A stretch of DNA of 64,000 bases from Burkholderia sp. Ax-1719 (GTDB lineage: Bacteria > Pseudomonadota > Gammaproteobacteria > Burkholderiales > Burkholderiaceae): assembly GCF_011753055.1 (NCBI RefSeq), contig NZ_VWWJ01000006.1:62001-126000 (forward strand), given 5' to 3'. Under the pieces are notes generated by a model. It had not been told where the DNA came from, ran no database searches, and saw only the letters and a program-made list of their open reading frames with translations. Of this stretch, positions 41,105 to 54,735 are shown piece by piece (within the stretch, counting starts at the first letter, position 1; each line of letters opens with the position of its first letter). The translations under genes and the position numbers were made by a program.

Positions 41105-41153
41105 TCCGTCAAGGCGCCGGGTTGCCATCCATTGCGGTGGCGCACGGCGAAAA

Positions 41154-41186
41154 AAAGCGCGGCACTCAGGTCGCGCTTTCTTTTTT
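41154..41186. terminator. Bidirectional terminator between DUF4149 gene and yhbY
   Basis: AAAGCGCG / CGCGCTTT (41154-41161 with 41172-41179) with an A-run before and CTTTTTT after, between convergent genes. Confidence 0.85.
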
Positions 41187-41213
41187 CGAACGGGCGTCGA
41201 ATTTATTTCGAGC

Positions 41214-41750
41214 TTACTTCGAACCCTGGTGGGCGCGCTTCGAGCTGGTTTGACGCTTCTTGGCGCGCTTGACGTTGCCGCCTTGCGTGACGCGTTCGTT
41301 GCCCTTGACCGTGACCTTTTGCGCCTTCGGCTTGCGCATCGGGTTTTCGCTGGGCTTGACGACCTTCACGACGCGCGGGGCCTTGCCGGCTTCACGTGCG
41401 CTCGGCACGTCGCCGGACGGGCGCGTCACGGTGCCGCGGGCGCCAGCGCGAGCCGTCGTGGTCTTGGCCTTGGCTTCTTCGGGCTTGTAGATCACCAGCA
41501 GCTTGCCGATGTGCTGGACCGGCGCGGCGTTCAGGCGATCGCAGATTTCTTCGTAGATTGCGATACGTTCTTCGCGCTCGTCGCCGAACACGCGAACCTT
41601 GATGAGCTGGTGCGCGCCAAGGTGAACCTTGATTTCCTTGATGACGGCGTCGGTCAACCCCTCGGAGCCGATGAGCACGACCGGTTTGAGGGCGTGAGCC
41701 TGGGAACGCAGTTCGGAACGCTGTTCGGCAGTAAGAGTGAGGGCGGGCAT
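41214..41750 (-). CDS. yhbY: YhbY/CRS1-type RNA-binding protein with basic tail
   Basis: Small ribosome-associated RNA-binding protein. The CRS1-YhbY domain fills residues 1-90 (LTAEQRSELRSQAHALKPVV, GLTDAVIKEIKVHLGAHQLIKVRVFG). E. coli YhbY is 97 residues; this one has 178. The extra 85 residues are Lys/Arg/Thr/Pro-rich and probably disordered, perhaps extending RNA contact. Divergent from rlmE, a 23S rRNA methyltransferase, as in many proteobacteria, which fits a 50S assembly role. Confidence 0.92.
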   Translation of the reverse strand: MPALTLTAEQRSELRSQAHALKPVVLIGSEGLTDAVIKEIKVHLGAHQLIKVRVFGDEREERIAIYEEICDRLNAAPVQHIGKLLVIYKPEEAKAKTTTARAGARGTVTRPSGDVPSAREAGKAPRVVKVVKPSENPMRKPKAQKVTVKGNERVTQGGNVKRAKKRQTSSKRAHQGSK

Positions 41751-42009
41751 GGGATGTGGCAGACTCGACTAAAATGACGGCGCTCGCTGGGCAGCCTGTC
41801 GGACCTCAAGGAAGAGGGGCAGGCGCAGAAGGCGAAAGGCGCGTCGGAAACAACGGAAAACCGTGGAGAACGGCGTGGCGCGGGCTGATGCGGGCAGGTG
41901 TGGCGGTACGAACACGCTCACTTAGCCGCACGGGCCGCGACGGCCGCACGAATTAAACGCGTATTATCCGCTAAAAGCGCGACATCACGCAGCAAGAGTT
42001 CAATCTTTA

Positions 42010-42672
42010 ATGGCAAAAAACCGCTTCAACACGTCGTGGCTGCACGACCATATCAACGATCCGTACGTGAAGCTGGCGCAGCGGGAGGGCTATCGCGCCC
42101 GCGCCGCCTACAAGCTCAAGGAAATCGACGAGCAGGACAAGCTGATCCGCCCCGGCATGGTCATTGTTGACCTGGGCGCGGCGCCCGGCAGCTGGAGCCA
42201 GTACGCGCGCAACAAGCTCGCACAGAGCTCGAAGCGCGACGAACAGCGCCAGGGCGGCATCGACGGTACGATCATTGCGCTCGACATCCTGCCGATGGAG
42301 CCGATTTCCGACGTGCAATTCCTGCAGGGCGACTTCCGCGAGGATAGCGTGCTCGAACAACTGGAAGAAATCGTCGATGGCCGTCCGGTGGATCTTGTAA
42401 TTTCGGATATGGCGCCCAATCTGTCGGGGGTCGCGCTGGCAGATGCCGCGCGTATCGAACACGTCTGCGATCTCGCACTCGAGTTTTCGCAGAATCATTT
42501 GAAACCCGATGGTGCCCTTTTAGTAAAATGCTTTCACGGCAGTGGTTACAGCCAGATCGTCGAGAAATTCAAGCATCAGTTCAAGGTCGTGGCCGCGCGC
42601 AAGCCGAAAGCTTCGCGCGATAAATCGTCCGAAACGTTTATATTGGGCAAACATCTGAAGCGACCCCGTTAA
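42010..42672 (+). CDS. rlmE: 23S rRNA 2'-O-ribose U2552 methyltransferase
   Basis: Methylates U2552 in the A-loop of 23S rRNA, a late 50S assembly step. 220 residues with the RrmJ/FtsJ core: SRA-type lead [12 protein letters not shown] carrying the catalytic Lys, SAM motif [13 protein letters not shown], catalytic Asp in VISDMAPN and Lys in GALLVKCF. Start ATG 42010. rlmE-ftsH order is conserved and the two are probably one heat-inducible unit in many species. Confidence 0.96.
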   Translation: MAKNRFNTSWLHDHINDPYVKLAQREGYRARAAYKLKEIDEQDKLIRPGMVIVDLGAAPGSWSQYARNKLAQSSKRDEQRQGGIDGTIIALDILPMEPISDVQFLQGDFREDSVLEQLEEIVDGRPVDLVISDMAPNLSGVALADAARIEHVCDLALEFSQNHLKPDGALLVKCFHGSGYSQIVEKFKHQFKVVAARKPKASRDKSSETFILGKHLKRPR

Positions 42673-42892
42673 CCTCGGGCATTACGCAAGGATCGGTTCC
42701 AGCACGTCAGGCGTCTTGTCAGGACTGTAAAAATCCGCCCGGAAATGCTCCGGGACGTTGTCCCGACAAGGCGCGCCGCCTATTTACGCCTTAGCGAAAC
42801 GTTATGGCGAGGCCCTGCGTACTGGATTAGAATGCTTTGGTGGTGTCGCAAGGCAAATGTAGGCGCCCGTCTATGAGTGAAGGAGTGGTGCT

Positions 42893-44785
<1,893 letters not shown>

Positions 44786-44817
44786 CCCACTGCGGGTTGC
44801 CAGATCGAGTAAAGTTG

Positions 44818-44850
44818 CGGGCCGGTGTGAGCTTCACACCGGCCCGTTTT
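44818..44850 (+). terminator. Terminator after ftsH
   Basis: 13-bp perfect stem (44818-44830 with 44834-44846, CGGGCCGGTGTGA / TCACACCGGCCCG) with GCT loop and TTTT. Confidence 0.85.
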
Positions 44851-44957
44851 GCATTTCTGGCCGCATTTGTGACGTTGTCGGTGCGTAGCACTGCGTGGCT
44901 GCGCCGCTACGCCACAACTGGCGGCTGCATTTCGTTACACATCTGACGTTTCTTGAC

Positions 44958-45848
44958 GTGCCCAATCTCACATCGCAGGCTAATCTTCCCGAACCGCTGA
45001 TCTGCGGTCGTTTCACGCTGACCTTCGAGCGTCCGCTCGTCATGGGGATCCTCAACGCGACGCCGGATTCGTTCTCGGACGGCGGCAGCTACATCGCCTT
45101 TGACGACGCCATGCGCCGCGCCGAGCAGATGTTGCGCGACGGCGTCGACATCATCGACATCGGCGGGGAATCGACTCGCCCTGGCGCGCCGCCCGTGCCG
45201 CTCGACGAAGAGCTCGCGCGCGTGATTCCGCTGGTCGAGCGTCTCAAGGGTGCGAACGTGCCGCTGTCGATCGACACCTACAAGCCGGAAGTGATGCGTC
45301 ACGCGCTGGCAGCGGGCGCCGATCTGATCAACGATATCTGGGGTTTTCGCATGCCAGGCGCGATCGACGCGGTGCGCGACAGCAACTGCGGCCTGTGTGT
45401 GATGCACATGCTCGGCGAGCCGCAGACCATGCAGGTGGGCGAGCCGGATTACGCCGATGTCATACGCGAGGTGCGCGAGTTTCTGGAAGCGCGCTGCGCC
45501 GAACTCGAAGGCGCGGGCGTTGCGAAAGCGCGTATCAGCGTCGACCCGGGTTTTGGTTTCGGCAAGTCGATGGTCGAGCATAATTACGCCTTGCTCGCGC
45601 ATTTGCCCGCGACCGCGCCGGAGGTTGCCGCCGGCGTCGCGCCGTATCCGATTCTCGCGGGCATGTCGCGCAAATCCATGCTCGGCGCGCTGATCAACCG
45701 GCCCGCGCCGGAACGCGTGGCGGCCAGCGTGGCGGCGGCGGTGTGCGCGGCGCAGAAGGGCGCGGCGATCATCCGCGTGCACGATGTCGCGCCGACCGTG
45801 GATGCGCTCAAGGTCTGGGGCGCGATGCGCGAGGCGGAAAGGGCTTAA
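44958..45848 (+). CDS. folP: Dihydropteroate synthase
   Basis: Joins p-aminobenzoate to dihydropterin pyrophosphate in folate synthesis; sulfonamide target. 296 residues from GTG 44958. Pterin site MGILNATPDSFSDGG at about 29-43, IIDIGGESTRPGA, then NDIWGFR and the late GMSRKSMLG and HDVAPT loops. The exact start is uncertain: no ribosome binding site is seen and a GTG at 44895 is also in frame. Sits between ftsH and glmM as in E. coli. Confidence 0.94.
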   Translation: MPNLTSQANLPEPLICGRFTLTFERPLVMGILNATPDSFSDGGSYIAFDDAMRRAEQMLRDGVDIIDIGGESTRPGAPPVPLDEELARVIPLVERLKGANVPLSIDTYKPEVMRHALAAGADLINDIWGFRMPGAIDAVRDSNCGLCVMHMLGEPQTMQVGEPDYADVIREVREFLEARCAELEGAGVAKARISVDPGFGFGKSMVEHNYALLAHLPATAPEVAAGVAPYPILAGMSRKSMLGALINRPAPERVAASVAAAVCAAQKGAAIIRVHDVAPTVDALKVWGAMREAERA

Positions 45849-45946
45849 CCCGTGCGGGCTTAAAGCAGGCATCAAGAGAACAGGGCGTGACCGGGCGCCA
45901 GAACGCTCCGGGCGCCGTACAACAGTGTCAATGTGAGGTTTGAGGT

Positions 45947-47299
45947 ATGGGACGTCGTTATTTCGGAACCGATGGGGTTCGTGGCAAGGTCGGCGTCGCG
46001 CCGATCACGCCGGATTTCGTGCTGCGTCTCGGCTACGCGGCGGGCAAGGTGCTCGCAGGGGCGGCGCCGGCTTCGGGCCCGCGCCCGGCCGTGCTGATCG
46101 GCAAGGACACGCGCATTTCGGGCTATATGCTCGAAGCGTCGCTGGAAGCAGGGCTGTCGGCTGCCGGTATCGACGTGATGCTGGCGGGGCCGATGACGAC
46201 GCCCGGCGTCGCCTATCTCACGCGCGCGCTGCGCCTCGCCGCAGGCGTGGTGATCAGCGCCTCGCACAATCCGTACTTCGATAACGGCATCAAGTTCTTT
46301 TCCGCCGACGGCAACAAGCTGCCCGACGACGTCGAAACGCAGATCGAAGCGCAGCTGGAACAGCCGCTCGACTGCGCGCCGTCCGAGCAACTGGGCCGCG
46401 CCCGCCGTCTGGACGATGCGCGCGGACGTTACATCGAGTTCTGCAAGAGCACGTTCCCGCAGGCGTTCAGCCTGCGCGGCCTGAAGCTGGTGGTCGACTG
46501 CGCGAACGGTGCGGCCTACGACATCGCGCCGCACGTGTTCCATGAACTGGGCGCGGACGTGATCCCCATCGGCGTGTCGCCGAACGGCTTCAACATCAAT
46601 GACGGCGTGGGTGCGACCGCGCCCGATGCGCTGGTGCGCGCGGTGCGTGCGAATCACGCCGATCTGGGCATCGCGCTTGACGGCGACGCGGACCGTCTGC
46701 AGATCGTCGATGCGCAAGGCCGCCTCTATAACGGCGACGAACTGCTCTACGTGCTGGTCAAGGATCGCATGGCGACCGACGGCAAGGTCGAAGGCGCGGT
46801 CGGCACGCTGATGACCAACCTCGCGGTGGAGCAGGCGCTCGACGGCCTGGGCGTGCGCTTCGTGCGCGCCAACGTCGGCGACCGCTACGTGCTGGAGCAA
46901 CTGCGCGAGAACGGCTGGCAGATCGGCGCGGAAGGCTCGGGCCACATCCTCTCGCTCGACCGCCATACGACCGGCGACGGCATCGTCTCCGCGCTGCTGG
47001 TGCTGGCGGCGATGAAGCGCAGCGGCCAGACGCTCGCGCAGATCCTCGACGGCGTCACGCTGTTCCCGCAGAAGCTCATCAACGTGCGCATCGCGCAGGG
47101 CGCGGACTGGAAGGGCAACGCCGCAATCCAGAAGTCGATCGCCGACGCCGAAGCCGAGCTCAAAGGCAAAGGCCGCGTGCTGATCCGCGCCTCGGGCACC
47201 GAGCCGGTTCTGCGCGTGATGGTGGAAGCGCGCGAGGAGCGCGACACGCTCCATTACGCGGAATCGATCGCCGAAACCGTCAAGCGCGCCATCGCCTGA
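45947..47299 (+). CDS. glmM: Phosphoglucosamine mutase
   Basis: Converts glucosamine 6-phosphate to glucosamine 1-phosphate for UDP-GlcNAc and so for peptidoglycan and LPS. 450 residues. Phosphoserine Ser106 in ISASHNP, metal loop DGDADR near 245, sugar loop EGSGH near 328 and the phosphate loop RASGTEP near 413. Start ATG 45947 follows GAGG. Third gene of the conserved ftsH-folP-glmM run. Confidence 0.96.
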   Translation: MGRRYFGTDGVRGKVGVAPITPDFVLRLGYAAGKVLAGAAPASGPRPAVLIGKDTRISGYMLEASLEAGLSAAGIDVMLAGPMTTPGVAYLTRALRLAAGVVISASHNPYFDNGIKFFSADGNKLPDDVETQIEAQLEQPLDCAPSEQLGRARRLDDARGRYIEFCKSTFPQAFSLRGLKLVVDCANGAAYDIAPHVFHELGADVIPIGVSPNGFNINDGVGATAPDALVRAVRANHADLGIALDGDADRLQIVDAQGRLYNGDELLYVLVKDRMATDGKVEGAVGTLMTNLAVEQALDGLGVRFVRANVGDRYVLEQLRENGWQIGAEGSGHILSLDRHTTGDGIVSALLVLAAMKRSGQTLAQILDGVTLFPQKLINVRIAQGADWKGNAAIQKSIADAEAELKGKGRVLIRASGTEPVLRVMVEAREERDTLHYAESIAETVKRAIA

Positions 47300-47605
47300 C
47301 TTTTTTGAGCCCGCATTGGCGGAAAAGGGCGGCACCCTGTCTGCGACAAGGTGCCGCGCCTGCATTCGCCGCCATCCGGGCGCCGTCTGACGCAACGATT
47401 TTTTTATCGTTCGAGCAAACGTTCCACTGACGGTTTCAGTCGCCTTTCAAAAGGTCGCACGACCCCCTACGTGTCCGACCCCGCCGTTTCGGCAAACGCC
47501 CGTCCCACGGGCGGCCGCGCGCGTCAGCGCTGGCTGTACGGGCGTCAATGCGCCTGAAGTAAGCGCCTTCTTCACTCATTCCCCGCCTTTCAGCCGGTAA
47601 TCGTA
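47300..47605. other. glmM-pstS intergenic region (left part)
   Basis: About 300 bp without a gene before the Pho box. It contains a stem GCGGCACC / GGTGCCGC (about 47329-47357) with extra inner pairing but no T-run, and an AACGAT / ATCGTT pair around a T6-7 run near 47396-47411 that may end the glmM transcript. Confidence 0.45.
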
Positions 47606-47660
47606 CTGTCACGACTGCTTCATGAATCGTCACGGTACTGTCACAAAGAGGCCCTATTCT
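47606..47660 (+). promoter_or_regulatory. Pho-box array and -10 box of pstS
   Basis: Four half-sites related to CTGTCAT on one DNA face: CTGTCAC (47606-47612), GCTTCAT (47617-47623), TCGTCAC (47627-47633) and CTGTCAC (47638-47644), with start-to-start spacings of 11, 10 and 11. TATTCT (47655-47660) lies 10 bp beyond, the usual PhoB-dependent arrangement without a -35 box. Transcript start is expected near 47667. Confidence 0.85.
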
Positions 47661-47699
47661 TCGCCCTGTCGTTCATCCGCTCACACATCTGGAGGTCTC

Positions 47700-48731
47700 A
47701 TGAAATTGATGCAAACCGCGCTCGCTGGCGTTGCTGGCGCCCTCTTCGCGATGGCAGCCCACGCTGCTGACATCACTGGCGCGGGCAGCACCTTCGCAGC
47801 ACCGATCTACACGAAATGGGCGGACGCCTATCAGAAGTCGGGCGGCGGCAAGGTGAACTACCAAGGCATCGGTTCGTCGGGCGGTATCAAGCAGATCGTC
47901 GCCAAGACGGTTGACTTCGCAGGTTCGGACGCGCCCCTGAAGGACGACGAGCTGGCCAAGGAAGGCCTGTTCCAGTTCCCGACGGTGGTGGGCGGCGTCG
48001 TGCCGGCGATCAACGTGCCGGGCATCAAGGCTGGCGAAATCACGCTGTCGGGCGAAGTGCTCGGCGACATCTATCTCGGCAAGATCAAGAAGTGGAATGA
48101 TCCGGCTATCGTCGCGCTGAACCCGAAGGTCAAGCTGCCGGATCTGGACATCGCCGTGGTTCGCCGCGCTGATGGTTCGGGCACCAGCTTCATCTGGACG
48201 AACTACCTCTCGAAGGTCAACGCCGAGTGGAAGAGCAAGGTCGGCGAAGGCTCGACGGTCGCATGGCCGACGGGTACGGGCGGCAAGGGCAACGACGGCG
48301 TCGCAGCTTTCGTTCAGCGTCTGCCGGGTTCGATCGGCTACGTCGAGTGGGCGTACGCCAAGCAAAATCACATGGTCTACACTGCCATGAAGAACGAAGC
48401 GGGCGCGGTCGTCGAGCCGAGCACGGACACGTTCAAGGCAGCTGCAGCTGGCGCAGACTGGAAGAAGTCGTTCTACCAGATCCTGACGAACGAGCCGGGC
48501 AAGGAAGCATGGCCGGTCGTGGGCGCTACGTTCGTGCTGCTGCACACGGCACAGGACAAGCCGGATCAAGGCAAGGAAACGCTCAAGTTCTTCGACTGGG
48601 CCTTCAAGAACGGCACGCCGGCAGCTGACAGCCTCGACTACATCTCGCTGCCGCAATCGGTCGTGAGCGAGATCAAGACGCAGTGGAAGGAAAAGGTCAA
48701 GGACGCTAGCGGCAAGGCCATCGCCGAGTAA
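47700..48731 (+). CDS. pstS: Phosphate ABC transporter substrate-binding protein
   Basis: Periplasmic high-affinity phosphate-binding protein. 343 residues with signal peptide 1-22 (ending AHAA, then [12 protein letters not shown]). Phosphate ligands are in [25 protein letters not shown] and [10 protein letters not shown], all PstS hallmarks. ATG 47700 has GGAGG at 47691-47695; an in-frame upstream start at 47622 falls inside the Pho box and is rejected. First gene of pstSCAB-phoU-phoBR. Confidence 0.97.
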   Translation: MKLMQTALAGVAGALFAMAAHAADITGAGSTFAAPIYTKWADAYQKSGGGKVNYQGIGSSGGIKQIVAKTVDFAGSDAPLKDDELAKEGLFQFPTVVGGVVPAINVPGIKAGEITLSGEVLGDIYLGKIKKWNDPAIVALNPKVKLPDLDIAVVRRADGSGTSFIWTNYLSKVNAEWKSKVGEGSTVAWPTGTGGKGNDGVAAFVQRLPGSIGYVEWAYAKQNHMVYTAMKNEAGAVVEPSTDTFKAAAAGADWKKSFYQILTNEPGKEAWPVVGATFVLLHTAQDKPDQGKETLKFFDWAFKNGTPAADSLDYISLPQSVVSEIKTQWKEKVKDASGKAIAE

Positions 48732-48759
48732 GGCGAAGGCGGTTTGACCGTGTAGCGCT

Positions 48760-48790
48760 ACGGGCCGCCGCGACATCGCGTGCGGCCCGT
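48760..48790 (+). promoter_or_regulatory. Strong hairpin between pstS and pstC
   Basis: ACGGGCCGC / GCGGCCCGT (48760-48768 with 48782-48790) continues into CGCGA / TCGCG, about 14 paired bases, without a T-run. It lies 28 bp after pstS. Such structures often protect the abundant pstS transcript or let only part of transcription pass to pstCAB. Confidence 0.6.
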
Positions 48791-48973
48791 GCTGCTTCCT
48801 GGTTATGCGTTATGCATCCGTAATCTGGTTGCAAAACAGTCGTAAATCACCCGCTACGATGTACCGCCTCTGGGCCTTCAGCCGGTCGTATGACCGGGCC
48901 CTGGCGGCAGTCGGTTTCAGAACCGCATCAACGTCGTGAGCCTCGTGCTCGCGGCAACTGGAAACAGGTCACC

Positions 48974-49960
48974 ATGTCCGACGTCCCGCTCGTCTCGAAC
49001 CCGCCCGGCAGCAACGCGCAGCAGCAGGCGCCCAGCCCGGCAGGGGACATCATTTTCGGCGGCCTCGCGCGCGGCGCCGCCATCGTCACGTTGTTGCTGC
49101 TCGGCGGCATCATCGTGTCCCTGATCGTCGCCTCGATGCCGACGATCCAGAAGTTCGGCCTCTCGTTCCTCTGGACGGCCGACTGGGATCCACCCAGCGA
49201 TCAGTTCGGCGCGCTCGTGCCCATTTACGGCACCATCGCCACGTCGATCATCGCGCTTGTCATCGCCGTGCCGGTGAGCTTCGGCATTGCGCTGTTCCTG
49301 ACTGAACTCTCGCCCGCGTGGCTGCGCCGCCCGCTGGGTATCGCCATCGAACTGCTGGCCGCGATCCCGTCGATCGTGTACGGCATGTGGGGCCTGCTGG
49401 TGTTCGCGCCGATCTTCGCGCAATACTTCCAGCGCCCGCTCGGCCATCTGCTGGGCAACGTGTGGCTGATCGGCCCGCTGTTCCAGGGCCCGCCGATCGG
49501 TATCGGCATCCTGTGCGCCGGCGTCATCCTCGCGATCATGATCATTCCGTACATCGCCTCGGTGATGCGCGACGTGTTCGAAGTCACGCCCGTGCTGCTG
49601 AAGGAATCGGCATACGGCATCGGCTGCACGACGTGGGAAGTGATGTGGAAGATCGTGCTGCCCTTCACCAAGACCGGCGTGATCGGCGGCGTGATGCTCG
49701 GCCTTGGCCGCGCGCTCGGCGAAACCATGGCGGTGACGTTCGTGATCGGCAATACGAACCTGCTGGACAACGTGTCGCTGTTCTCGCCTGGTAACAGCAT
49801 CACCTCGGCGCTCGCCAACGAGTTCGCCGAAGCCGGCCCGGGTCTGCACACCTCGGCGCTCATGGAGCTCGGCCTGATCCTGTTCGTGATTACCTTCATC
49901 GTGCTGGCGATCTCGAAGATCATGCTGCTGCGCCTTGAAAAGTCGGAGGGTGCGCGATGA
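48974..49960 (+). CDS. pstC: Phosphate ABC transporter permease PstC
   Basis: Inner-membrane permease, 328 residues with six predicted membrane helices. The EAA-type loop [31 protein letters not shown] and the [16 protein letters not shown] segment are PstC hallmarks. Start ATG 48974; the frame is open 28 codons upstream without family similarity. Its stop overlaps the pstA start (ATGA at 49957-49960). Confidence 0.95.
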   Translation: MSDVPLVSNPPGSNAQQQAPSPAGDIIFGGLARGAAIVTLLLLGGIIVSLIVASMPTIQKFGLSFLWTADWDPPSDQFGALVPIYGTIATSIIALVIAVPVSFGIALFLTELSPAWLRRPLGIAIELLAAIPSIVYGMWGLLVFAPIFAQYFQRPLGHLLGNVWLIGPLFQGPPIGIGILCAGVILAIMIIPYIASVMRDVFEVTPVLLKESAYGIGCTTWEVMWKIVLPFTKTGVIGGVMLGLGRALGETMAVTFVIGNTNLLDNVSLFSPGNSITSALANEFAEAGPGLHTSALMELGLILFVITFIVLAISKIMLLRLEKSEGAR

Positions 49961-50853
49961 GCGAGCCGATGCTGAAAATTCCCGGAGCGATCTACGGCTC
50001 CGAACTCGACAAGATGCGCGGCAAGCTGCAAAGCCGCCGCCGCTTCACCAACGCGATCGCGCTGACGATGTCGCTGGCCGCGATGGGCTTCGGCCTGCTG
50101 TGGCTCGTGTGGATTCTCTACACGACGCTCTCGCTCGGTCTGGGAGGTCTGTCGGTCGAACTGTTCACGCAGTCCACGCCGCCGCCGAACACCGATGGCG
50201 GCGGTCTGGCCAACGCGATCGTCGGCAGCCTGCTGCTGGTCGGCATCGCCACGGCAGTCGGTACGCCGATCGGCATTCTGGCAGGCGTGTATCTCGCCGA
50301 ATACGGCCAGAAGGGCTGGCTTGCGAGCGTGACGCGCTTCATCAACGACATTCTGTTGTCGGCGCCGTCGATCGTGGTCGGTCTGTTCGTCTACGCGCTG
50401 GTGGTGGCCAAGATGGGTCACTTCAGCGGCTGGGCCGGTGCGATTTCGCTCGCGCTGCTGCAGATCCCGATCGTGATCCGCACCACCGAGAACATGCTCA
50501 AGCTGGTGCCGAACGCACTGCGCGAAGCGGCCTTCGCGCTCGGTACGCCGAAGTGGAAGATGGTGCTGTCGATCACGCTCAAGGCGTCGATCGCGGGCAT
50601 CGTGACGGGCGTGCTGCTGGCGATCGCCCGTATCGCAGGCGAAACCGCGCCGCTGCTGTTCACGGCGCTGTCGAACCAGTTCTTCTCGGCGGACATGAAT
50701 CAGCCGATGGCCAACCTGCCGGTCACGATCTACAAGTTTGCGATGAGCCCGTTCTCGCAGTGGCAATCGCTTGCGTGGGCCGGTGTGTTCCTGATTACGC
50801 TGGGTGTGCTGGGTCTGAATATCCTTGCACGCACCATCTTTTCGAAAAAGTAA
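49957..50853 (+). CDS. pstA: Phosphate ABC transporter permease PstA
   Basis: Second permease of the Pst system, 298 residues, six membrane helices. The EAA loop [31 protein letters not shown] and [15 protein letters not shown] identify PstA. Start fixed by the 4-bp overlap with pstC. pstB begins 16 bp after its stop. Confidence 0.96.
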   Translation: MSEPMLKIPGAIYGSELDKMRGKLQSRRRFTNAIALTMSLAAMGFGLLWLVWILYTTLSLGLGGLSVELFTQSTPPPNTDGGGLANAIVGSLLLVGIATAVGTPIGILAGVYLAEYGQKGWLASVTRFINDILLSAPSIVVGLFVYALVVAKMGHFSGWAGAISLALLQIPIVIRTTENMLKLVPNALREAAFALGTPKWKMVLSITLKASIAGIVTGVLLAIARIAGETAPLLFTALSNQFFSADMNQPMANLPVTIYKFAMSPFSQWQSLAWAGVFLITLGVLGLNILARTIFSKK

Positions 50854-50869
50854 GGGCGGAGTCCATCCG

Positions 50870-51706
50870 ATGAATATGGCAGAGAGTCACCTCAACACTA
50901 CCGCGCCGTCCGGCTTCGACCCCGCCCAGGGCAACCGTGGCGCCATGTCGTCGCGTCCGAAGATCGAGGTCAAGGATCTCAACTTCTTCTACGGCAAGTA
51001 TCACGCGCTGAAGAACATCAACCTGCAGATTCCCGAAGGCAAGGTGACGGCGTTCATCGGCCCGTCGGGCTGCGGCAAGTCCACGCTGCTGCGCACGTTC
51101 AACAAGATGTACGCGCTCTATCCGGAACAACGCGCCGAAGGCGAGATCCTGATGGAAGGCGAGAACCTGCTCACGACCAAGCGTGACATCTCGCTCTTGC
51201 GCGCGCGCATCGGCATGGTGTTCCAGAAGCCGACCCCGTTCCCGATGTCGATTTACGACAACATCGCGTTCGGCGTGAAGATGTTCGAAAAGCTGTCGCG
51301 CCCGGAAATGGACGACCGCGTCGAATGGGCGCTCACCAAGGCGGCGCTCTGGAACGAAGTGAAGGACAAGCTCGGCCAGAGCGGCTACGGCCTCTCGGGC
51401 GGTCAGCAACAGCGTCTGTGTATCGCGCGCGGTATCGCGATCCGTCCGGAAGTGCTGCTGCTCGACGAACCGTGCTCGGCGCTCGACCCGATTTCCACGG
51501 GCCGCATTGAAGAGCTGATCGCCGAACTCAAGAGCGATTACACGGTGGTGATCGTCACCCACAACATGCAGCAGGCTGCGCGTTGCTCGGACTACACTGC
51601 GTACATGTATCTCGGCGAGCTGATCGAATTCGGCGACACCGAGAAGATCTTCATCAAGCCGGTCCGCAAGGAAACGGAAGACTACATCACGGGCCGCTTC
51701 GGCTGA
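50870..51706 (+). CDS. pstB: Phosphate ABC transporter ATPase PstB
   Basis: ATPase energising phosphate import. 278 residues: Walker [10 protein letters not shown] at 64-72, Q-loop in [13 protein letters not shown], signature LSGGQQQR, Walker [13 protein letters not shown], and H-loop VTHNMQQA. About 28 residues precede the usual start. ATG 50870 follows GGAG; an upstream in-frame start at 50825 lies inside pstA. Also needed, with PhoU, to signal phosphate sufficiency to PhoR. Confidence 0.97.
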   Translation: MNMAESHLNTTAPSGFDPAQGNRGAMSSRPKIEVKDLNFFYGKYHALKNINLQIPEGKVTAFIGPSGCGKSTLLRTFNKMYALYPEQRAEGEILMEGENLLTTKRDISLLRARIGMVFQKPTPFPMSIYDNIAFGVKMFEKLSRPEMDDRVEWALTKAALWNEVKDKLGQSGYGLSGGQQQRLCIARGIAIRPEVLLLDEPCSALDPISTGRIEELIAELKSDYTVVIVTHNMQQAARCSDYTAYMYLGELIEFGDTEKIFIKPVRKETEDYITGRFG

Positions 51707-51743
51707 TCCGTCGGTAGCACATTAAGCGGAAGGGAGAAAAGAC

Positions 51744-52448
51744 ATGTCCGACAAGCACCTGTCCAGCCAGTTCGACGCCGACCTGAACCTCATTTCGTCG
51801 AAGGTTCTGGAAATGGGCGGCCTCGTGGAATCGCAGATCATCACGGCGATGCAGGCCCTGAACGAGTTCGACGGCGAAGCCGCCGAGCGCGTGATCGCCG
51901 CCGAAGACCGCCTGAACACGATGGAAGTCGAGATCGACGAAGAGTGCAGCAACATCATCGCGCGCCGTCAGCCGGCTGCGCGCGACCTGCGCCTCGTGCT
52001 CGCGATTTCGAAGACCATCACGAACCTCGAACGCGCCGGCGACGAAGCTGAAAAGATCGCCAAGCGCACCAAGCGCCTGATGGAAGACGGCAACTCGCGT
52101 GCGGTCAATATCGCCGAGATCAAGGTCTCGGGCGAAATGGCCGTGTCGATCCTGCGCCGTGCGCTCGACGCGTTCGCGCGTCTGGACACGGTGGCCGCCG
52201 CGCAGATCGTGCGCGACGACAAGGCCATCGACGAGGAATTCCGCGCCTTCGTGCGCAAGCTGGTGAGCTACATGATGGAAGACCCGCGCACGATTTCGGC
52301 GGGCCTCGACTATCTGTTCATCGCCAAGGCGATCGAGCGCATCGGCGACCACGCGAAGAACATCGCCGAATTCATCATCTACATCGTCAAGGGCACCGAC
52401 GTGCGACACAAGTCGCGCGACGCGCTCGAACGCGAAGCACTCAGCTAA
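51744..52448 (+). CDS. phoU: Phosphate-specific transport system accessory protein PhoU
   Basis: Negative regulator linking Pst transport to PhoR. 234 residues forming two three-helix repeats; each carries a metal-binding-type E/D-x-x-x-D signature (EVEIDEEC near 54-61 and KAIDEEFRAFV near 162-172). ATG 51744 with AGGGAG upstream. 37 bp from pstB, in the same operon. A hairpin with T-run follows, before phoB. Confidence 0.95.
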   Translation: MSDKHLSSQFDADLNLISSKVLEMGGLVESQIITAMQALNEFDGEAAERVIAAEDRLNTMEVEIDEECSNIIARRQPAARDLRLVLAISKTITNLERAGDEAEKIAKRTKRLMEDGNSRAVNIAEIKVSGEMAVSILRRALDAFARLDTVAAAQIVRDDKAIDEEFRAFVRKLVSYMMEDPRTISAGLDYLFIAKAIERIGDHAKNIAEFIIYIVKGTDVRHKSRDALEREALS

Positions 52449-52469
52449 GTGAAACGCCGGGGTGGTGGG

Positions 52470-52494
52470 AAAAGGCGCTTTTGAAGCGCTTTTT
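52470..52494 (+). terminator. Hairpin with T-run between phoU and phoB
   Basis: AAAAGGCGCTT / AAGCGCTTTTT (52470-52480 with 52484-52494, one G-T pair) with TTG loop. It may terminate much of the pst transcript, giving phoBR lower or separate expression. Confidence 0.7.
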
Positions 52495-52572
52495 CTCGCC
52501 CGGTTCTGAAATCGATACCGCCCCGACATTTTCGTAATCCGTATCAACAGGTCTTAAGGTCAAGAGGTGCCG

Positions 52573-53274
52573 ATGCCTAGCAGCATTCTCGTCATCGAAG
52601 ATGAGCCCGCTATTTCCGAGCTGATCTCGGTGAACCTGCAGCACGCAGGTCATTGCCCGATCCGCGCCTACAACGCGGAGCAGGCGCAGAATCTGATCAG
52701 CGACGTGCTGCCCGATCTCATCCTGCTCGACTGGATGCTGCCGGGTAAATCGGGCGTGAATTTCGCGCGCGATCTGCGTAACAACGAGCGCACGAAGCAC
52801 ATTCCGATCATCATGCTGACCGCCCGCGGCGACGAGCAGGACAAGGTGCTCGGCCTCGAAATCGGCGCCGACGACTACGTCACCAAGCCGTTCTCGCCGA
52901 AGGAACTGATGGCGCGCATCAAGGCGGTGCTGCGCCGCCGCGCGCCGCAGCTCACCGAAGACGTGGTGGCGATCAACGGTCTCAAGCTCGATCCGGCTAC
53001 GCACCGTGTGGCGGCTCACGCGGAAGGTTCGGAGATCAAGCTGGACCTCGGCCCGACCGAGTTCCGCCTGCTGCACTTCTTCATGACGCACCCGGAGCGC
53101 GTGCACAGCCGTACGCAACTGCTCGATCAGGTGTGGGGCGATCACGTGTTCGTGGAAGAGCGCACCGTGGACGTGCATATCAAGCGTCTGCGCGCCGCGC
53201 TCAAGCCGGCAGGGTGCGATGCTATGATCGAAACGGTGCGCGGCAGCGGTTATCGTCTCGCGAAGAGCGCCTGA
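52573..53274 (+). CDS. phoB: Phosphate regulon response regulator PhoB
   Basis: OmpR-type transcription factor. 233 residues: receiver domain with acidic pair Glu9/Asp10 and phospho-acceptor Asp53, then a winged-helix DNA-binding domain (about 130-230) with RLLHFFMTHPERVHSRTQLLDQVWG and the recognition helix in ERTVDVHIKRLRAAL. ATG 52573 with AAGAGG upstream; a GTG two codons earlier is possible. Expected to bind the Pho boxes before pstS, ppk and the olsB-like gene. Confidence 0.96.
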   Translation: MPSSILVIEDEPAISELISVNLQHAGHCPIRAYNAEQAQNLISDVLPDLILLDWMLPGKSGVNFARDLRNNERTKHIPIIMLTARGDEQDKVLGLEIGADDYVTKPFSPKELMARIKAVLRRRAPQLTEDVVAINGLKLDPATHRVAAHAEGSEIKLDLGPTEFRLLHFFMTHPERVHSRTQLLDQVWGDHVFVEERTVDVHIKRLRAALKPAGCDAMIETVRGSGYRLAKSA

Positions 53275-53409
53275 GCGCGTTTGCCGTACTTGCCGCTTTT
53301 GTCTTGAGCTGATTTACCGCAGTCAAACGTCGGCGCTGTGCGAGATGCAGCGCCGGCGCTCCGAATCCGCAGCGCCCCGGTACGGACTGTCACTCTCTTC
53401 GATCGCAAC

Positions 53410-54723
<1,314 letters not shown>

Positions 54724-54735
54724 GTTTCACCGCAT

